A stretch of 64,000 nt of DNA from Sipunculus nudus (GCA_026874595.1 CM049313.1:23928008-23992007), one strand, 5' to 3'. Counted from the first letter of the stretch, positions 23,390 through 33,950 are shown. Notes: a model not told the origin generated them from the sequence alone. Translations and numbers: made by a program.

Positions 23390-23760
23390 TGTTACGGGGT
23401 GACATAAAAGCGGACCGTACTCTCTCGCTAGTGAAGCTTATTTTTCTAGCGAAGCGGTTGGAACGCCAAATATATGCGCCACCGACATGGGTTCGAATCC
23501 CGGGATCGGCCCAGTATTTTCCCCGTAGCAATTTGTCATCGTAGCAAATGGGGGTTCGTCCGGGATGACGGCAATCTTTGTGTCCCAGGGACTGGTGGTT
23601 TGAATTAATTGGGCAAATACTGCCACATGGTTCACCAAAAATGTGACTCCTGGGATAGGTCATCGTGTTCTGAACGCTCTTAAGAGGGGGTGCATGTGTT
23701 ACGGGGTGACAGAAAAGCGGAACATACTGTCTCGCTAGTACAGCTTGTAATTATCTTTCA
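23390..23760 (+). mobile_element. Miniature LTR element (TRIM-like) with tRNA-like promoter in LTR
   Basis: The 5' LTR candidate runs 23390-23546, starting TGTTACGGGGTGAC and ending GTAGCA. After two bases comes TGGGGGTTCGTCCGGGAT (23549-23566), which differs at one position from the classic proline-tRNA primer-binding site used by murine leukaemia viruses. About 130 bp of noncoding interior follows, then a purine tract AAGAGGGGGTG (about 23681-23691) and a second, truncated LTR start at 23697 with about 43 of 48 bases matching. Inside the LTR, TAGCGAAGCGG (23447-23457) and GGTTCGAATCC (23490-23500) match tRNA A and B boxes at tRNA-like spacing. No protein is encoded, so mobilisation would need a partner. 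Confidence 0.65.
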
Positions 23761-23945
23761 TAAAATATTTGTAGCAGATGATTTGTCTTAAGCATCCATA
23801 CACATGTACTTAAATACATAAATGTTAGGTAAAACATCAAGTGGCAAGGATATTGTATGAAATTTTCAAAGTGCATTTGGTAATATACAATAGCATATTC
23901 ATTTGCATTAGCTTTAAATGGACTGAGTTGCATCGTAGCCTACCC

Positions 23946-23948
<3 letters not shown>

Positions 23949-23995
<47 letters not shown>
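23949..23995. repeat. (AT)n microsatellite flanking hAT relic
   Basis: Pure AT dinucleotide ending next to the presumed hAT left end. Confidence 0.95.
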
Positions 23996-23998
<3 letters not shown>

Positions 23999-24349
23999 CA
24001 GACATAGGGTGATTACTTCATATATGTAATCAATTACGATCATGATTACTTTTAAACTATATGATTACGATTACGATTACCAAAATAAGGGCATGTAATC
24101 GATTACGATTACTCTATGATTACTTCATAAAGTAATCATGATTACAGCCTCGATTACAAACATTATTGTCAAAAACCAACATGAGAATTTATACTCTATA
24201 CTTTATTCAAATAAATCAAGGAAAAAAGCAAAACATTGAAATATTTGTCAGTCCAATCAAGATAAAATATATATGCAGTGAAAGAATCTGAAGGAAAACT
24301 AGTATTTACATTAACTTCAAAAGCTTGTTGCACTTTATGAACATTAGTC

Positions 24350-25224
24350 TTTCAAAATGTGTATCTGGCAACACTAAACAATCGTTCCACCGGAGCTGAT
24401 GTAGCTGGAACAGTAAGAACTTTCTGGCCAGCTAGGCGAGTAGCGGGAATGCGCTTGATATTGAGTGCCAAAACTGCATTGGGTCAGTAGAATCTGGAAG
24501 GCAAGCTGCAGTCAAATATTCCTCTACCTCCTCTGCTGCGTCAGTTGATTTAATAGAAACTGCCAGTGCTTTGTTGTTGCTCTCCATCTGCGGCGTTTGA
24601 CCATTGACACGGGATGTGATGGAGACATATCGGGTTGACTTAGACGGTTGGTCTCTGCGGGTAGTTTCATTTTCTGGTCAGCTGCTTCACACTGAACTTT
24701 ACACCAAGCCAGCCTGAAGCGAGGATCTGGTGTTGCTGCCATCCTAAACGAAGGTGTCTCTTCATAGACACTAAGACGTGTCTGTCAATGGACTTTTTCA
24801 GGCTGGTCCGGTGGTGGTGCTGATCTCAGCTAACTGAGTACGCTATGGACAACAAGGCTGGCTGTCACCACCTTCTCACCTTGTGTCAAGTCTGTTGCAG
24901 CTTCAGAAGGAGCCAGTATTTCACAAAGTTCTTGAAGTAGAACTCTGTCATGATTGCTCAGCTTCACATTTGACTCTAGCATGTTCAGCTTTTCCTCAGG
25001 AATACGGAGAACAGAATTGATCATATTGACTTCAGAATTCCATCTAGTAACATTAGCTGCCTGCAGTTTGCGATGGCCTTCCAAGAGATCAGTACTTGTT
25101 GTTGACTAACGGAGATAGGAAACAATCTGAGAGGCTTTTGCAATGACAGTGCGGAGAGAGCCAGCTTCATTCAGTCCATCCTTAACTACTAAGTTGGCTG
25201 TATGGGCAAAGCAGCCATCACGTT

Positions 25225-25281
<57 letters not shown>

Positions 25282-25400
25282 GCATCATCATCAGGGTATG
25301 TGAGATCGGTGACGTCACAATCAACAGAATCATCAGTTTCTGAGTCACTGTCACTTTTAAATGACATTATCTGATATCCCATTGGTGATTTGTTTTGCAA
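24350..25400 (-). pseudogene. hAT transposase relic (ZBED-like)
   Basis: From the N-terminal side on the minus strand: an acidic leader MSFKSDSDSETDDSVDCDVT (about 25360); then, beyond a (TA)n array, CFAHTANLVVKDGLNEAG and ASQIVSYLR (25106-25220); VTRWNSEVNMINSVLRI, LLQELCEILAPSEAATDLTQ and GEKVVTASLVVHS (24830-25084); DPRFRLAWC (24524-24742); and LTVPATSAPVERLFSVA (about 24370-24430), the hAT dimerisation motif. The BED finger and first catalytic part are absent; the (TA)n array at 25228-25277 sits where they should be. Frameshifts and stops separate the pieces, so the copy is dead. Confidence 0.8.
25228..25277. repeat. (AT)n microsatellite inside hAT transposase
   Basis: Fifty bp of AT dinucleotide bridging a coding deletion in the hAT transposase. 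Confidence 0.95.
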
Positions 25401-25800
25401 TATTGCTTAGCTTGGTTGTTTTGCTCTATACTGATGAAGTGATTTGCTCATGAGGTAACTGGCATTTGAATAATACCTGGCTCACTATAATTGCTCATTT
25501 TTGCAATACCAGTTGCAGAAGAAGTTTTAGCTAAGAGCTGTTAAAGTGAGCACTTCACTATGGTTTTAAATAAAATTATGATGACCATACTCAACATAAT
25601 AGAAATAAAATTTAAAACACTGATTTAATTTATTCCTGTACTATTTTATCAGAAAATTCTCACACAATTCAGATAGCTTCAAGAGATACATTTACTATTT
25701 AAGTATTATATGATGGCTATCAGAAGTCTCAATTGCTGAATGAACCATTTTTATTGATGTTTTACTTCACTTGTAAACAAGAAAGATAAGCTGTTAAATT
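25401..25800. other. hAT interior, nothing recognised
   Basis: AT-rich sequence between the transposase start and the right subterminal repeats. Probably the element 5' untranslated region. Confidence 0.35.
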
Positions 25801-25914
25801 GGTTTATTCAAAAGTAATCAATGTAATCATATCTAACTATCATGATTACGATTACATTGGGAGAGTGATTGATTACGATTACAATTAATTTCCTTGGATT
25901 TTTTTTTGTAATAA

Positions 25915-26245
25915 TATTTGTGGAGCGTGGTGGCGTGATGGATAGGGCGCCTGACTTGTGACCGCAGGGTCCTGACCTCCGTCTGCGCTAAGACTCCTAG
26001 GCAAAGTCTTTAACACATGTGTGCGCTCTCCCAACCCAGGAGTGAATGGGTACTGGACATGGGAGGAAGGCAAATGTAGAACGAATAACCTTCTAGCGCA
26101 TGATATGGCAGCTTTGGTTGTATGACCCCAAGGAGCCGAGGAAAGCTACAAGAATGAACAGACCCGGAAGGCAAAGTGTAAAGTCGGATGAGACTGACAT
26201 CGTCGGTGATATTAGACCATAAACTCCCACCTTTACCTTTAACCG
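25915..26245 (+). mobile_element. tRNA-derived SINE candidate nested in hAT
   Basis: The head GTGGCGTGATGGATAGGGCG resembles a tRNA A-box region. About 35 nt on, GGGTCCTGACCTCC stands where a B box would be, but it is degenerate. A unique body contains GTGAATGGGTACTGGACATG, and the 3' tail is CACCTTTACCTTT, a short-period tail. Its position inside the hAT right arm means it inserted after the hAT. Direct flanking repeats were not resolved. Confidence 0.55.
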
Positions 26246-26309
26246 ATTACGATTACTTAAATAAATGTAATCGATTGTAATCGATTACTGATTACGATTC
26301 CCTCATGTT

Positions 26310-26314
<5 letters not shown>

Positions 26315-26371
<57 letters not shown>
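26315..26371. repeat. (AT)n microsatellite
   Basis: Fifty-seven bp of AT dinucleotide between the hAT right end and the next pseudogene. Confidence 0.95.
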
Positions 26372-26374
<3 letters not shown>

Positions 26375-26426
26375 AAGTGATGTATATTTATTTAATGTAA
26401 TGCCAAAACCATTATGACGTAACATA

Positions 26427-28745
26427 GTGAGAACACAGAAATGGGCAAAGTATGTGCAAACATATATCAGCGACATGAAGGCACTCGAGCACAAACACCC
26501 TGAAAGCTACCAACACTTTCATGTAGGAGGTTTTGTAAAAAGACTATCTGCTGAGAACACATTCAATGCAGTAGCAACTTATCAGCCTTTTGAACAAACT
26601 ATAAATCGTGATCAAAATAGCAAAGGTGATGTAGTTGGTCTGGCGCTCCGCGAGGGTGCACTTACGCATCACCTGGTGACTGACATGGAGAATACCTGAA
26701 AGCATTCAGGAATTTATGTGACACAAAGGGAAAGACCAACACAACTCATAAAGAATGCGGAAAGTTGCGCATAGCAAAAGATAGCAGTAACGTAGTGCAA
26801 ATATTAGGGGTTGCTGAAAACTGCCCGAATCTCTTTGATCTTGAAAGCGTTCCAGACAACTCATTATTATAGTTACGGGACAAGTTGCATCTGCAACAGT
26901 TCGATCTACCGATCCTGAAAACTGGCACAAGAAAGGTAGAATCATTTGTGGAGCGGAGATTAGTGGATAAAGCAAAAACTAGATGTGTCGGAACGACACG
27001 AATGCCCCCGCCTGGGGCAAATTAGAAACATTTGTTAAATTTTGAAAATGTTTTTAAGTTCAGGTGTCATATGGTCAAAAGGAGGTCAACTGGGACGAAA
27101 CGCGGACTCGATCTGTAACTGGTCAATATCTGCCCACACACCAAAATTCAGGCCAATATCTGCAGGCATTGCAAAAAAAGTCCCTTCATGTGTATTTGTC
27201 ATGAAAATTTATATTTTTCATGAAATTTTCTAAGTTAAGGAGCCGTAAAACGGTCAAAAGTAGGTCAACTGGGACGAAACGCAAACTCGATCTGTAACTG
27301 GTCATTATCTGCCCACACACCAAACATCAGGCCAATATCTGCACATATTGCGAAAAAAAGTCCGTACATGTGTATTTGTCATTAAAATTTATATTTTTCA
27401 TGAAATTTTCTAAGTTAAGGAGCCGTAAAACGGTCAAAAGTAGGTCAACTGGGACGAAACGCAAACTCGATCGGTAACTTGTCATTATCTGCCCACACAC
27501 CAAAAATCAGGCCAATATCTGCAGGCGTTGCGAAAAAAAATTCGTTCAACTGTTTTATTTCGGAATGACGGAAGGACGGAATGACGGACATGGGTAAACT
27601 ATATACCCCGGCCACTTTGTGGCGGGGGCATAAAAATCTGGGACACAGATCCTCGCTCGTAGGTTCTCACCTTTGCAGATATGTATCACGTGGTGAAATC
27701 AGGTCACTCGGGTATCAAGTGGTGATTTCACCACTAGTATTCACCCTAGTATTTAATAATACTCAGACACAATCTCTGAGGTCCTCTTTCGTCGATTACT
27801 GGTTATGTCTAATCAGCGGGAGGTTGGCCTTGAGGATGTCCTAGGGCATGAGCTGGCCAGTATTCCTCCGTCTGTTTTAAATTATGATGCGACAAGGAAG
27901 AAAAAAGTTCAGGCTAACTTGGCGAAGAAACTTGAGGCTAAGTGTGCAGAGGTACACCCATTTGCAAACAGGCCCCAGCACAGCCTACGTGATCGATGGT
28001 ATGGCCCGGCTTCAAAGTTTGAATGAAATCCAGTTTATAACCTTTTAAGAATGGGGTCTTATGGTTTTACAGTGTATAAAACGACTCTTAGATGATAATT
28101 TAGGTGTGGAAAAATTTGCACTTGTGTTTGATAGATACCATAAATCCCCGGTCTATTAAGCAACTTGAAAGACAGCGTTGCGGTGACGAAAACGGACCAA
28201 ATTATGCAATTTCAATTTCATCTCAATTTTTATTTTGTCCAGGGCACCGCATATCCTGATCAGCAAACAGTGCATCATTCTTGCTGGTTAGGATATACGG
28301 ATGGTCAGCTTGTTAAACAGGTAAGTCAATCAGGAAGGAGCTAACAGACGCATGGTTCTCCACGCCATCCATCTGCATGATACTGTTGACCGATTAATCA
28401 TCCGTAGTGATGTGCTGGTACTGCTGCTGTATTACAGGCAAAATGTGTACAAGCAGACAAGGCATACAACAGCCAGAAGGGACAGACGGCGCTTCATCCC
28501 CTGTCAGTGACATTATGGAAAAGATGGGCCGTGATTTTGTTACAGCCTGCATTCAGCTTATGCACTTACAGGTTGCGATACCACAAGTGCCTTTTTCAAA
28601 ATTTGGAAACGATCTGTATTCTCAAAACTCGTGGACTATGTGAAGAACACGCCTGACGCGCTAGGAACGTTTGGGCTGTCTGGCAATGCTGCAAATGATA
28701 CAAATGCTGCATGGAAATGTGTGCTTCAGCTCTTTTGAAAACAGT
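26427..28745 (+). pseudogene. Broken copy of a widespread uncharacterised animal protein family
   Basis: Pieces in order on the plus strand: WAKYVQTYISDMKALEHKHP, FVKRLSAENTFNAV, EQTINRDQNSKG (26427-26699); NLFDLES and VESFVERRLVDKAKT (to about 26980); then, after an insertion, FADMYHVVK; LEDVLGHELASIPPSVLN (27805-28026); YVIDGMARLQSLNE; KRLLDDNLGVEKFALVFDRY; RRMVLHAIHL; and ALTGCDTTSAFFKIWKRSVF with LVDYVKNTPDALGTFGL (to 28740). I recognise this block order from large, often intron-poor, multicopy uncharacterised proteins of molluscs, cnidarians and fishes. The VIDG, DRY and GCDTT blocks look nuclease-like, but no activity is established that I know of. Several frameshifts, stops and one element insertion (26985-27634) disable it. 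Confidence 0.65.
26985..27634 (+). mobile_element. Tandem-unit element with GC-rich inverted ends, inserted in pseudogene
   Basis: Ends ATGCCCCCGCC (27001-27011) and GGCGGGGGCAT (27621-27631) are exact inverses. Three internal units of about 180 bp start near 27049, 27231 and 27411 and share GGTCAACTGGGACGAAACGC and ATCTGCCCACACACCAAA. The 3' end folds as CCCCGGCCAC-TTT-GTGGCGGGGG. AAAAACT and AAAAATCT flank it and may be a worn target duplication. It splits the surrounding protein family between KAKT and the following IWDTDP block. Confidence 0.65.
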
Positions 28746-30165
28746 TCCAATGCCCTGCTCATGACAAGCTGCGATATGTCGTAGCCTCCACCAGGGACCG
28801 TTCAGGTGCACAGTAGTCCAGTAAAAATAGGGTTTCACTTGGAACAAATTGCAACATATATTATTTTACAACCATGCATTTCTGTAAGGTCCGCAGTTTG
28901 AGATAGTAAAAGTCGCAAGGAATCATAGCATGGGAAACATGGTAAATGTAATGACAAATTGAAATTTACCATTATGCCTCAAAACTGCGAGTTTTAAATT
29001 TTAATGGAGAAGTTATTTCTAAGAATTGATGCTTTATAACGTTTGATTAATGCATATTATGATCAAGAATCATGCTGAAGGTGAGGGGCATCATCAAAGT
29101 ATTAGATTTCGAAATATTCAATGTTTTAGGGTTACAAATGAAATAATCCCTGTGTTATTATAATATTAATTTTATAATGAGGATGACAGGAAAAAATGAC
29201 AGGCTCAATGCGCATCTTTGATGGCGGTTATCTTTAATTTTTTGTGTCTTAAAGGACAATAGTAACATAGGTAAACCATTGTTATATACCTTTTACTTAG
29301 ATTTCTTAAAAGAGTTTGACAGTGAAGCAGTTACATAAATTGTCACAAAGGCAAATAATGTTTACCGTATATGATCACAAACACATGGAAAGTTGGGCTT
29401 GAATAATTACATGACTGGTTGTGAGATTTTGTTGTTGTTTGTTAACTGAGCATTCAGCAATTCTTAGCAATAACGATGAATGTTTCCTTTACGGGCACAA
29501 TTAGAAAAGGATTATATTTTATTTAGGACAGGATTAAGAAGTTGTTATTATACGAGCAGTGTTTTACGTTCGGGAGTAATATTAGCCCGATTTTATTCGC
29601 CTACAGGACCTACATGGGCCACGGTCGGTCAACAGCTCAAGAGACATAACTAATGTAGGACGAACTTCTTCACATATAAGATATAATGTCTACTCATCCT
29701 AAGAACTCGTTAATGGTGTACTTGCAATATTATTTACTGTAGATGATCTGATATAAAACAAACATATCCTCCCATAAGCTAACGCTGTTGAACTCTTAAC
29801 GGAATCTCCCATGTTTCCTTATGTAGGGTTCATTAGGGTGACCAAGCTCTCAGCTACCGTAAAGCATACGAGTATCCCAATGAGATCCGTTGGGGTTTAG
29901 GCCAACAACACGTTCAGGGTGTGTGTGTGTGTGTTGGCGGGAGGGAGGGGGTCCCCATTTTACTATATATTTTCAAACATCCTATTGACGTATAATGCAC
30001 GTTTTTTTTAAGGACTTACCTCTTTTGATATACCACCGTCATCTTCTTAGTCGAACAATCATTACGGAACAAATGAACATATATACAGCTCTATATACAT
30101 CATTAAAACTTGCCATTATATATCTTGCTGGCCACGTTTAGAAATTCCTAAAGACGTTGCGTTAA
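28746..30165. other. No gene recognised
   Basis: AT-rich and without long frames. A (GT)n stretch and a G-rich patch lie near 29920-29950. Confidence 0.4.
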
Positions 30166-30914
30166 CCGTATTTCAGCTTCCGGATGTGAACTGTTAGATA
30201 TCCTGGCAAATGATTTCATTTAACTCCAAATCGAGGCATATGTGCACCGTGTTTAGCCTTCTGCCACTGCCCTCTATGCCCTCTATGGTGAACTCCCGTG
30301 AAAGGGTCCTTGAAATTCTTGGAATGATTGACAGTACTATGTGTATAATCTAATTCCTCCAAACAATCATAACTCTTGCAACAATCAGAAAATGTTATTG
30401 TTTCGACCTCTGTGTGTTTCTGATTAATTGAGATTAAAGTTTCTTTACTGCGGTCATATAGAACCACCATGAACACTGTTGTTTTATCATCCCTTTCCCT
30501 TCCGCGAAAACCCACCCACCTTTCACGGTATTATCCCGATTGTACCTATGCTTGGCAAACTTTGATTCGTCTATTTCGACTATCACATTGTCCCCTCCCA
30601 TTTTACCACCACTGTCTGTTTCTCTTAAAAGTATTTCTTCACATATTTTGCAACAGAAACTGCTACAGTCGACGACAGTTTTATTGCTGCATTCTAGTTC
30701 ATGTGTAATGTGATCTCATGCACCATAAGTATGTCAGCTCCGGGATTTCCTCCAAAGTCATATTCGACAATGCACGCTAACTACCATGTCTGATAGACAA
30801 CCTGATATCATGAGCTGGGTTTCTTTTCTGACAACGCCATCTAACCAGTTCACTAGTTTTAGAACTTGATGCTGACACTAATTTCATTGGAGAATTACAT
30901 TTATGACAAGTACG
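30166..30914 (-). pseudogene. Merlin-superfamily transposase relic (IS1595-like)
   Basis: In order on the minus strand: a zinc-ribbon-like TCHKCNSPMKLV near 30900 and VRWRCQKRN; IPELTYLWC; VIVEIDESKFAKHRYNRD and GGWVFAEGKG with the first catalytic Asp (about 30560); after a frameshift, FMVVLYDRSKETL and TITFSDCCKSYDCL with the second Asp; YTHSTVNHSKNFKDPFTGVH; GQWQKAKHGAHMPRFG; then a stop and HLPGYL. This is the order of Merlin/IS1595 DDE transposases, and nearly the whole protein is represented. A family-typical TIEGTW block reads RGHRGQW, which puts the third catalytic acid in doubt. Several stops. Confidence 0.8.
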
Positions 30915-31157
30915 ATTTTTTATTACATTCTTTTATACCAACCAATAGATTGTTCCTTCTTTATTTTTTTATATCTCTCTTATCAGTTTCTTTAATGTAA
31001 TATTTTTATCACTGGTCGATGTCTCACTTCTTTGGTAACCTCCAAACGCAAAAGTACTCGTATTTCCTCTGCTTACCTGGTCTTTTTTTTCTGAAAACAT
31101 TCGTGTGTGGAACCATCACTAAAACATATTGTAACTTGAATACACGAACCTTTTTCT

Positions 31158-31190
<33 letters not shown>

Positions 31191-31650
31191 CAGTCATTCC
31201 TGATTGATTGCTCTGTATTTTTCGCAACACATCTTGTAGTACCAATCCGCTCGCCTGACAATTGCTCTTTTTGAAGAGTCTCAGTACTTACAACTCTGAG
31301 GGTGCCTCCCTGCGGTGAACTTTATACTTAAATTCTTTTTCGAATACACGAATCTACTTTTCATTCATTTTCATGCTTTAAGCTGTCCATGTTTCTATAT
31401 GTGCTCCCTCTAGCTGTCACTTTGGGCAGAGTAGATCTCGTGTGGTTGCTTATGCCGCTAACGGTTGTCAAACTTGTTTTCATTACGATTAAATTTAATT
31501 AGCTCCGTCAGGTGGCGCTCTCACTTACCTTTGACCCAGGTTCAGATATCACCAAAGTCGGTGAATGTACGGTGTAATGGCATTAGTGTTCGACTGCCGA
31601 CCAGTGCTGCATTGGAAAGAATCCCCCGAGATTGATGATAAATCGAAACG
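30915..31650. other. No gene recognised; 31-base poly-G tract at 31158-31188
   Basis: No coding motif. The G tract is the longest homopolymer in the window. A tRNA-like or SINE-head-like stretch (TGTAATGGCATTAGTGTTCG) near 31573 is too degenerate to call. Confidence 0.35.
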
Positions 31651-31863
31651 ATGGAAAAATTACAAAATAATGGAACAGGAATGATAAAAATTAATAAGTA
31701 CAACACTAAGATCGAAGGAATACCTATCCAGACAGGTTTTTATGAAACCAGTGGATACGGATATCACACCAAATTCAGTCAGGGTCTAGACCAGCATCAG
31801 AACTACAGTAAGGGCACGAGTCCTTTGCCTGAATATAAAGGGAAATATCATGTCTATTTATGA
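31651..31863 (+). CDS. Small unidentified frame, 70 codons
   Basis: A frame with stops immediately upstream starts at an ATG in a fair animal context (AACGATGG). The product contains TGFYETSGYGYHTKFSQGLD and ends PEYKGKYHVYL. The Tyr/Gly-rich, motif-like composition and absence of repeats look more protein-like than most frames here, and it lies next to the minus-strand exons at 32184-33131. It could be a single-exon small gene, one exon of a larger gene, or chance. Confidence 0.3.
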   Translation: MEKLQNNGTGMIKINKYNTKIEGIPIQTGFYETSGYGYHTKFSQGLDQHQNYSKGTSPLPEYKGKYHVYL

Positions 31864-31870
31864 CGACTTA

Positions 31871-31937
31871 TAATATAATATAATATATATGTATATGTAT
31901 ATATATATATGTGTGTGTGTGTGTGCGTGTGTATGTT
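31871..31937. repeat. (AT)n/(GT)n compound microsatellite
   Basis: AT-rich dinucleotides merging into (GT)n. Confidence 0.9.
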
Positions 31938-32183
31938 TGTGGATACAATTTATCGACATGCCATTTAAAGTAGCCACAATATGTTTAAAAAAACAATAAA
32001 GACTAAATTTGGAGCACTTAATATAGAAAAACTTAAAACCAGAAGCTTTTGTTTTAAAAGACATAAATATAGACCTATATGTATGACATTCAGAAGTATA
32101 AAAGTATGATAAACATTATTAGCAATGTTTTATTATATATTAATGTGCAATTACAAATTTTAGGAATATATATAAAAACATAC

Positions 32184-33131
32184 ATTTTCTAAATGTGTTG
32201 GCCACTCTGGATGCTCAGGTTCAATGTCTTCTTCCTCATCTTCATCATCCCTGTTCTTGATACGCGAGGCTTAGGAAAACTCAGTTGCTCTGTCTCCCCT
32301 CGAAAACTCCTCGACGTGTTTAACGAGATCAACGTAACCTGGCCACTCGTTACCCTTGTGTTATTGTCAAACAAATCCGCTATATGGTTAACAATTGAAA
32401 TACTTAATGAACCATTGATATAATTGCATTAAAACATCATATTATAGTTTAATAATGTAGTTTATGTTTATGTTTAAAAAAAATCAAAGAAGGTAGAAAT
32501 GGGCATCTGTATTAAATATGTTTTAAAATAATAAACTGGGCAGTTTGAATACATAAATGCATGGTCAACACAAGCAATATATTCACATTGATGCTTTTAA
32601 CAATAAAAAATATGCTTAATTTTTAATTTCTCATATATAAATAATCCATATTAGGTAATTTATATGATTTAAATATTTGCAATATTTTCATCTGTGACAG
32701 TTAAATCTTGGCCACATTTAATAAACAAATATAATCACCATGAATCACTTTTTGTCGAGCTTCGTTATATAGAGACACGACGTCTTTTAGTTTCCCGGTG
32801 GTGTTTTTGGCGACCGCCTTCACTGAATTCAATGTAAGTTCACGTGAGCGCCTTAACACCTAAAAACCAGTTGGAAATACATATTCTTAATGTTGTATGT
32901 TAATACAAGTATATTCAATGGAAACGAAATGTTAACTACTTACTTTATGACAATATTCAATGGAAACAAAATGTACACTACTTCCTTTATGACAATATGT
33001 ACCTGAACACCATGTAATGAACACAAACAAAAATCAGTAATGGAAACCCAACGTGTTCGTGCACTATATTGATACTTTCTCCTCGATCTGAGCCACTCCC
33101 GAAGCTCTGCTTTCCAGGATTTTTTCCTTCA
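32184..33131 (-). CDS. Three phase-consistent exons of an unidentified host gene
   Basis: Exon 33076-33131 (56 bp) follows acceptor GAACAG and ends at donor GTATCA. Exon 32739-32859 (121 bp) follows acceptor TTTTTAG and ends at GTGATT. Exon 32184-32269 (86 bp) follows TTTTCCTAAG and ends at GTATGT. Joined, the phases match without a stop and give KEKILESRASGVAQIEEK, then VLRRSRELTLNSVKAVAKNT, TGKLKDVVSLYNEARQKVIH, and an acidic segment RDDEDEEEDIEPEHPEWPTH. The product looks helical and charged, with an acidic loop. I do not recognise the family. First and last exons were not found, and introns of 216 and 469 bp are plausible. Among all frames in the window this is the best host-gene candidate. 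Confidence 0.5.
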
Positions 33132-33872
33132 CTGTTCATATATACAAGATACATAAATGACCATTTCAACGTTGCCACGATTAATACATTACCTCAAAAA
33201 TGATATGTGACTTCATGGAGTTACTTATAATAAAAAAAATACTCACAGAAATGCATCTTTATAGCATCTATTTAAAAAAATCAAATCCTCCCCCTCCCAC
33301 CTTCGGGGATAAGCCCCTTTTTATATGCTTTGCTTTGACAAAGGGTTTTGCCCCCCCCCCCCCCCCCCCCCCCCGACTTTGCACAGGCCACAGGGCCTGA
33401 TTTAATATTATTTCAACACTTTATAGGGACGTTAATTTTACAATGGATACTGCATGCTCATCACTTTGAACACAAACAAATTTCTCTTCATATATCTGAA
33501 AGGGTGGTCTGGTGCACTGTCAAGCCATCTTTTGATCTGACGGTCTCCAAAAGTCTATTAATAGACACAATTTATCCCTTCTTCAAAAGGGAGTATATTC
33601 TTCGCCTATATATAAATATATAACCTTCAATATTATAATTTTTTTATATGCATTGTCTACATTAAGTAATATTTGCATACGTATTTTTATAATAAGAAAG
33701 TAAGATCAGTCATATATATCTTTCAATATTTGTGACTTTTAAAAAGACCTGCCGATAGAATTGAGAGGCTTGAATATTTAAACAAGAATTCACTCTGTTA
33801 AAGACATATAGTGTACAAGAACTTAACATTAACAATGATGTTAAAAGAAAGACATACATGTATTAAAGGTTG

Positions 33873-33950
33873 CACAAACAAATCGGTTGGTACGCCGGAC
33901 TTGTGCGCCACAGGTATGGGTTCGTATCCGGGATCGGGCAAATAATTATC
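33873..33950 (+). repeat. Second copy of the tRNA-like LTR segment
   Basis: CGGTTGGTACGCCGG, GCGCCACAGGTATGGG and TTCGTATCCGGGATCGG align with 23455-23510 in the miniature LTR element at roughly three quarters identity. The B box reads GGTTCGTATCC. No flanking LTR or primer site was seen, so this is a fragment. Confidence 0.55.

Larger units (their letters stand above)
24001..26310 (-). mobile_element. hAT-superfamily element relic
   Basis: Both ends are dense in TAATCGATTACGATTAC-type subterminal repeats (24010-24150; 25800-25890 and 26240-26300). Candidate termini are CATAGGG near 24004 and CCCTCATG near 26300, loosely inverse and of CA-x-x-G type. Inside are a transposase relic (24350-25400) and a later SINE (25915-26245). 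A (TA)n array touches each end. No clear 8-bp target duplication was seen. Confidence 0.7.

Noticed and set aside
23447-23510. A functional tRNA gene
   Set aside because: A and B boxes are good, but no acceptor stem or clean cloverleaf can be drawn; it is a promoter-like remnant.
23376-23663. Minus-strand frames of 95 and 66 codons over the miniature LTR element
   Set aside because: They run antisense to LTR, primer site and A/B boxes and have no protein-like motif.
25143-25400. Frames rich in alternating Tyr and Ile
   Set aside because: They translate the (TA)n microsatellite and are not genes.
31543-31611. Extra minus-strand exon with a strong GTAAGT donor
   Set aside because: All three phases give a stop before the donor or do not fit the phase 0 of the preceding exon.
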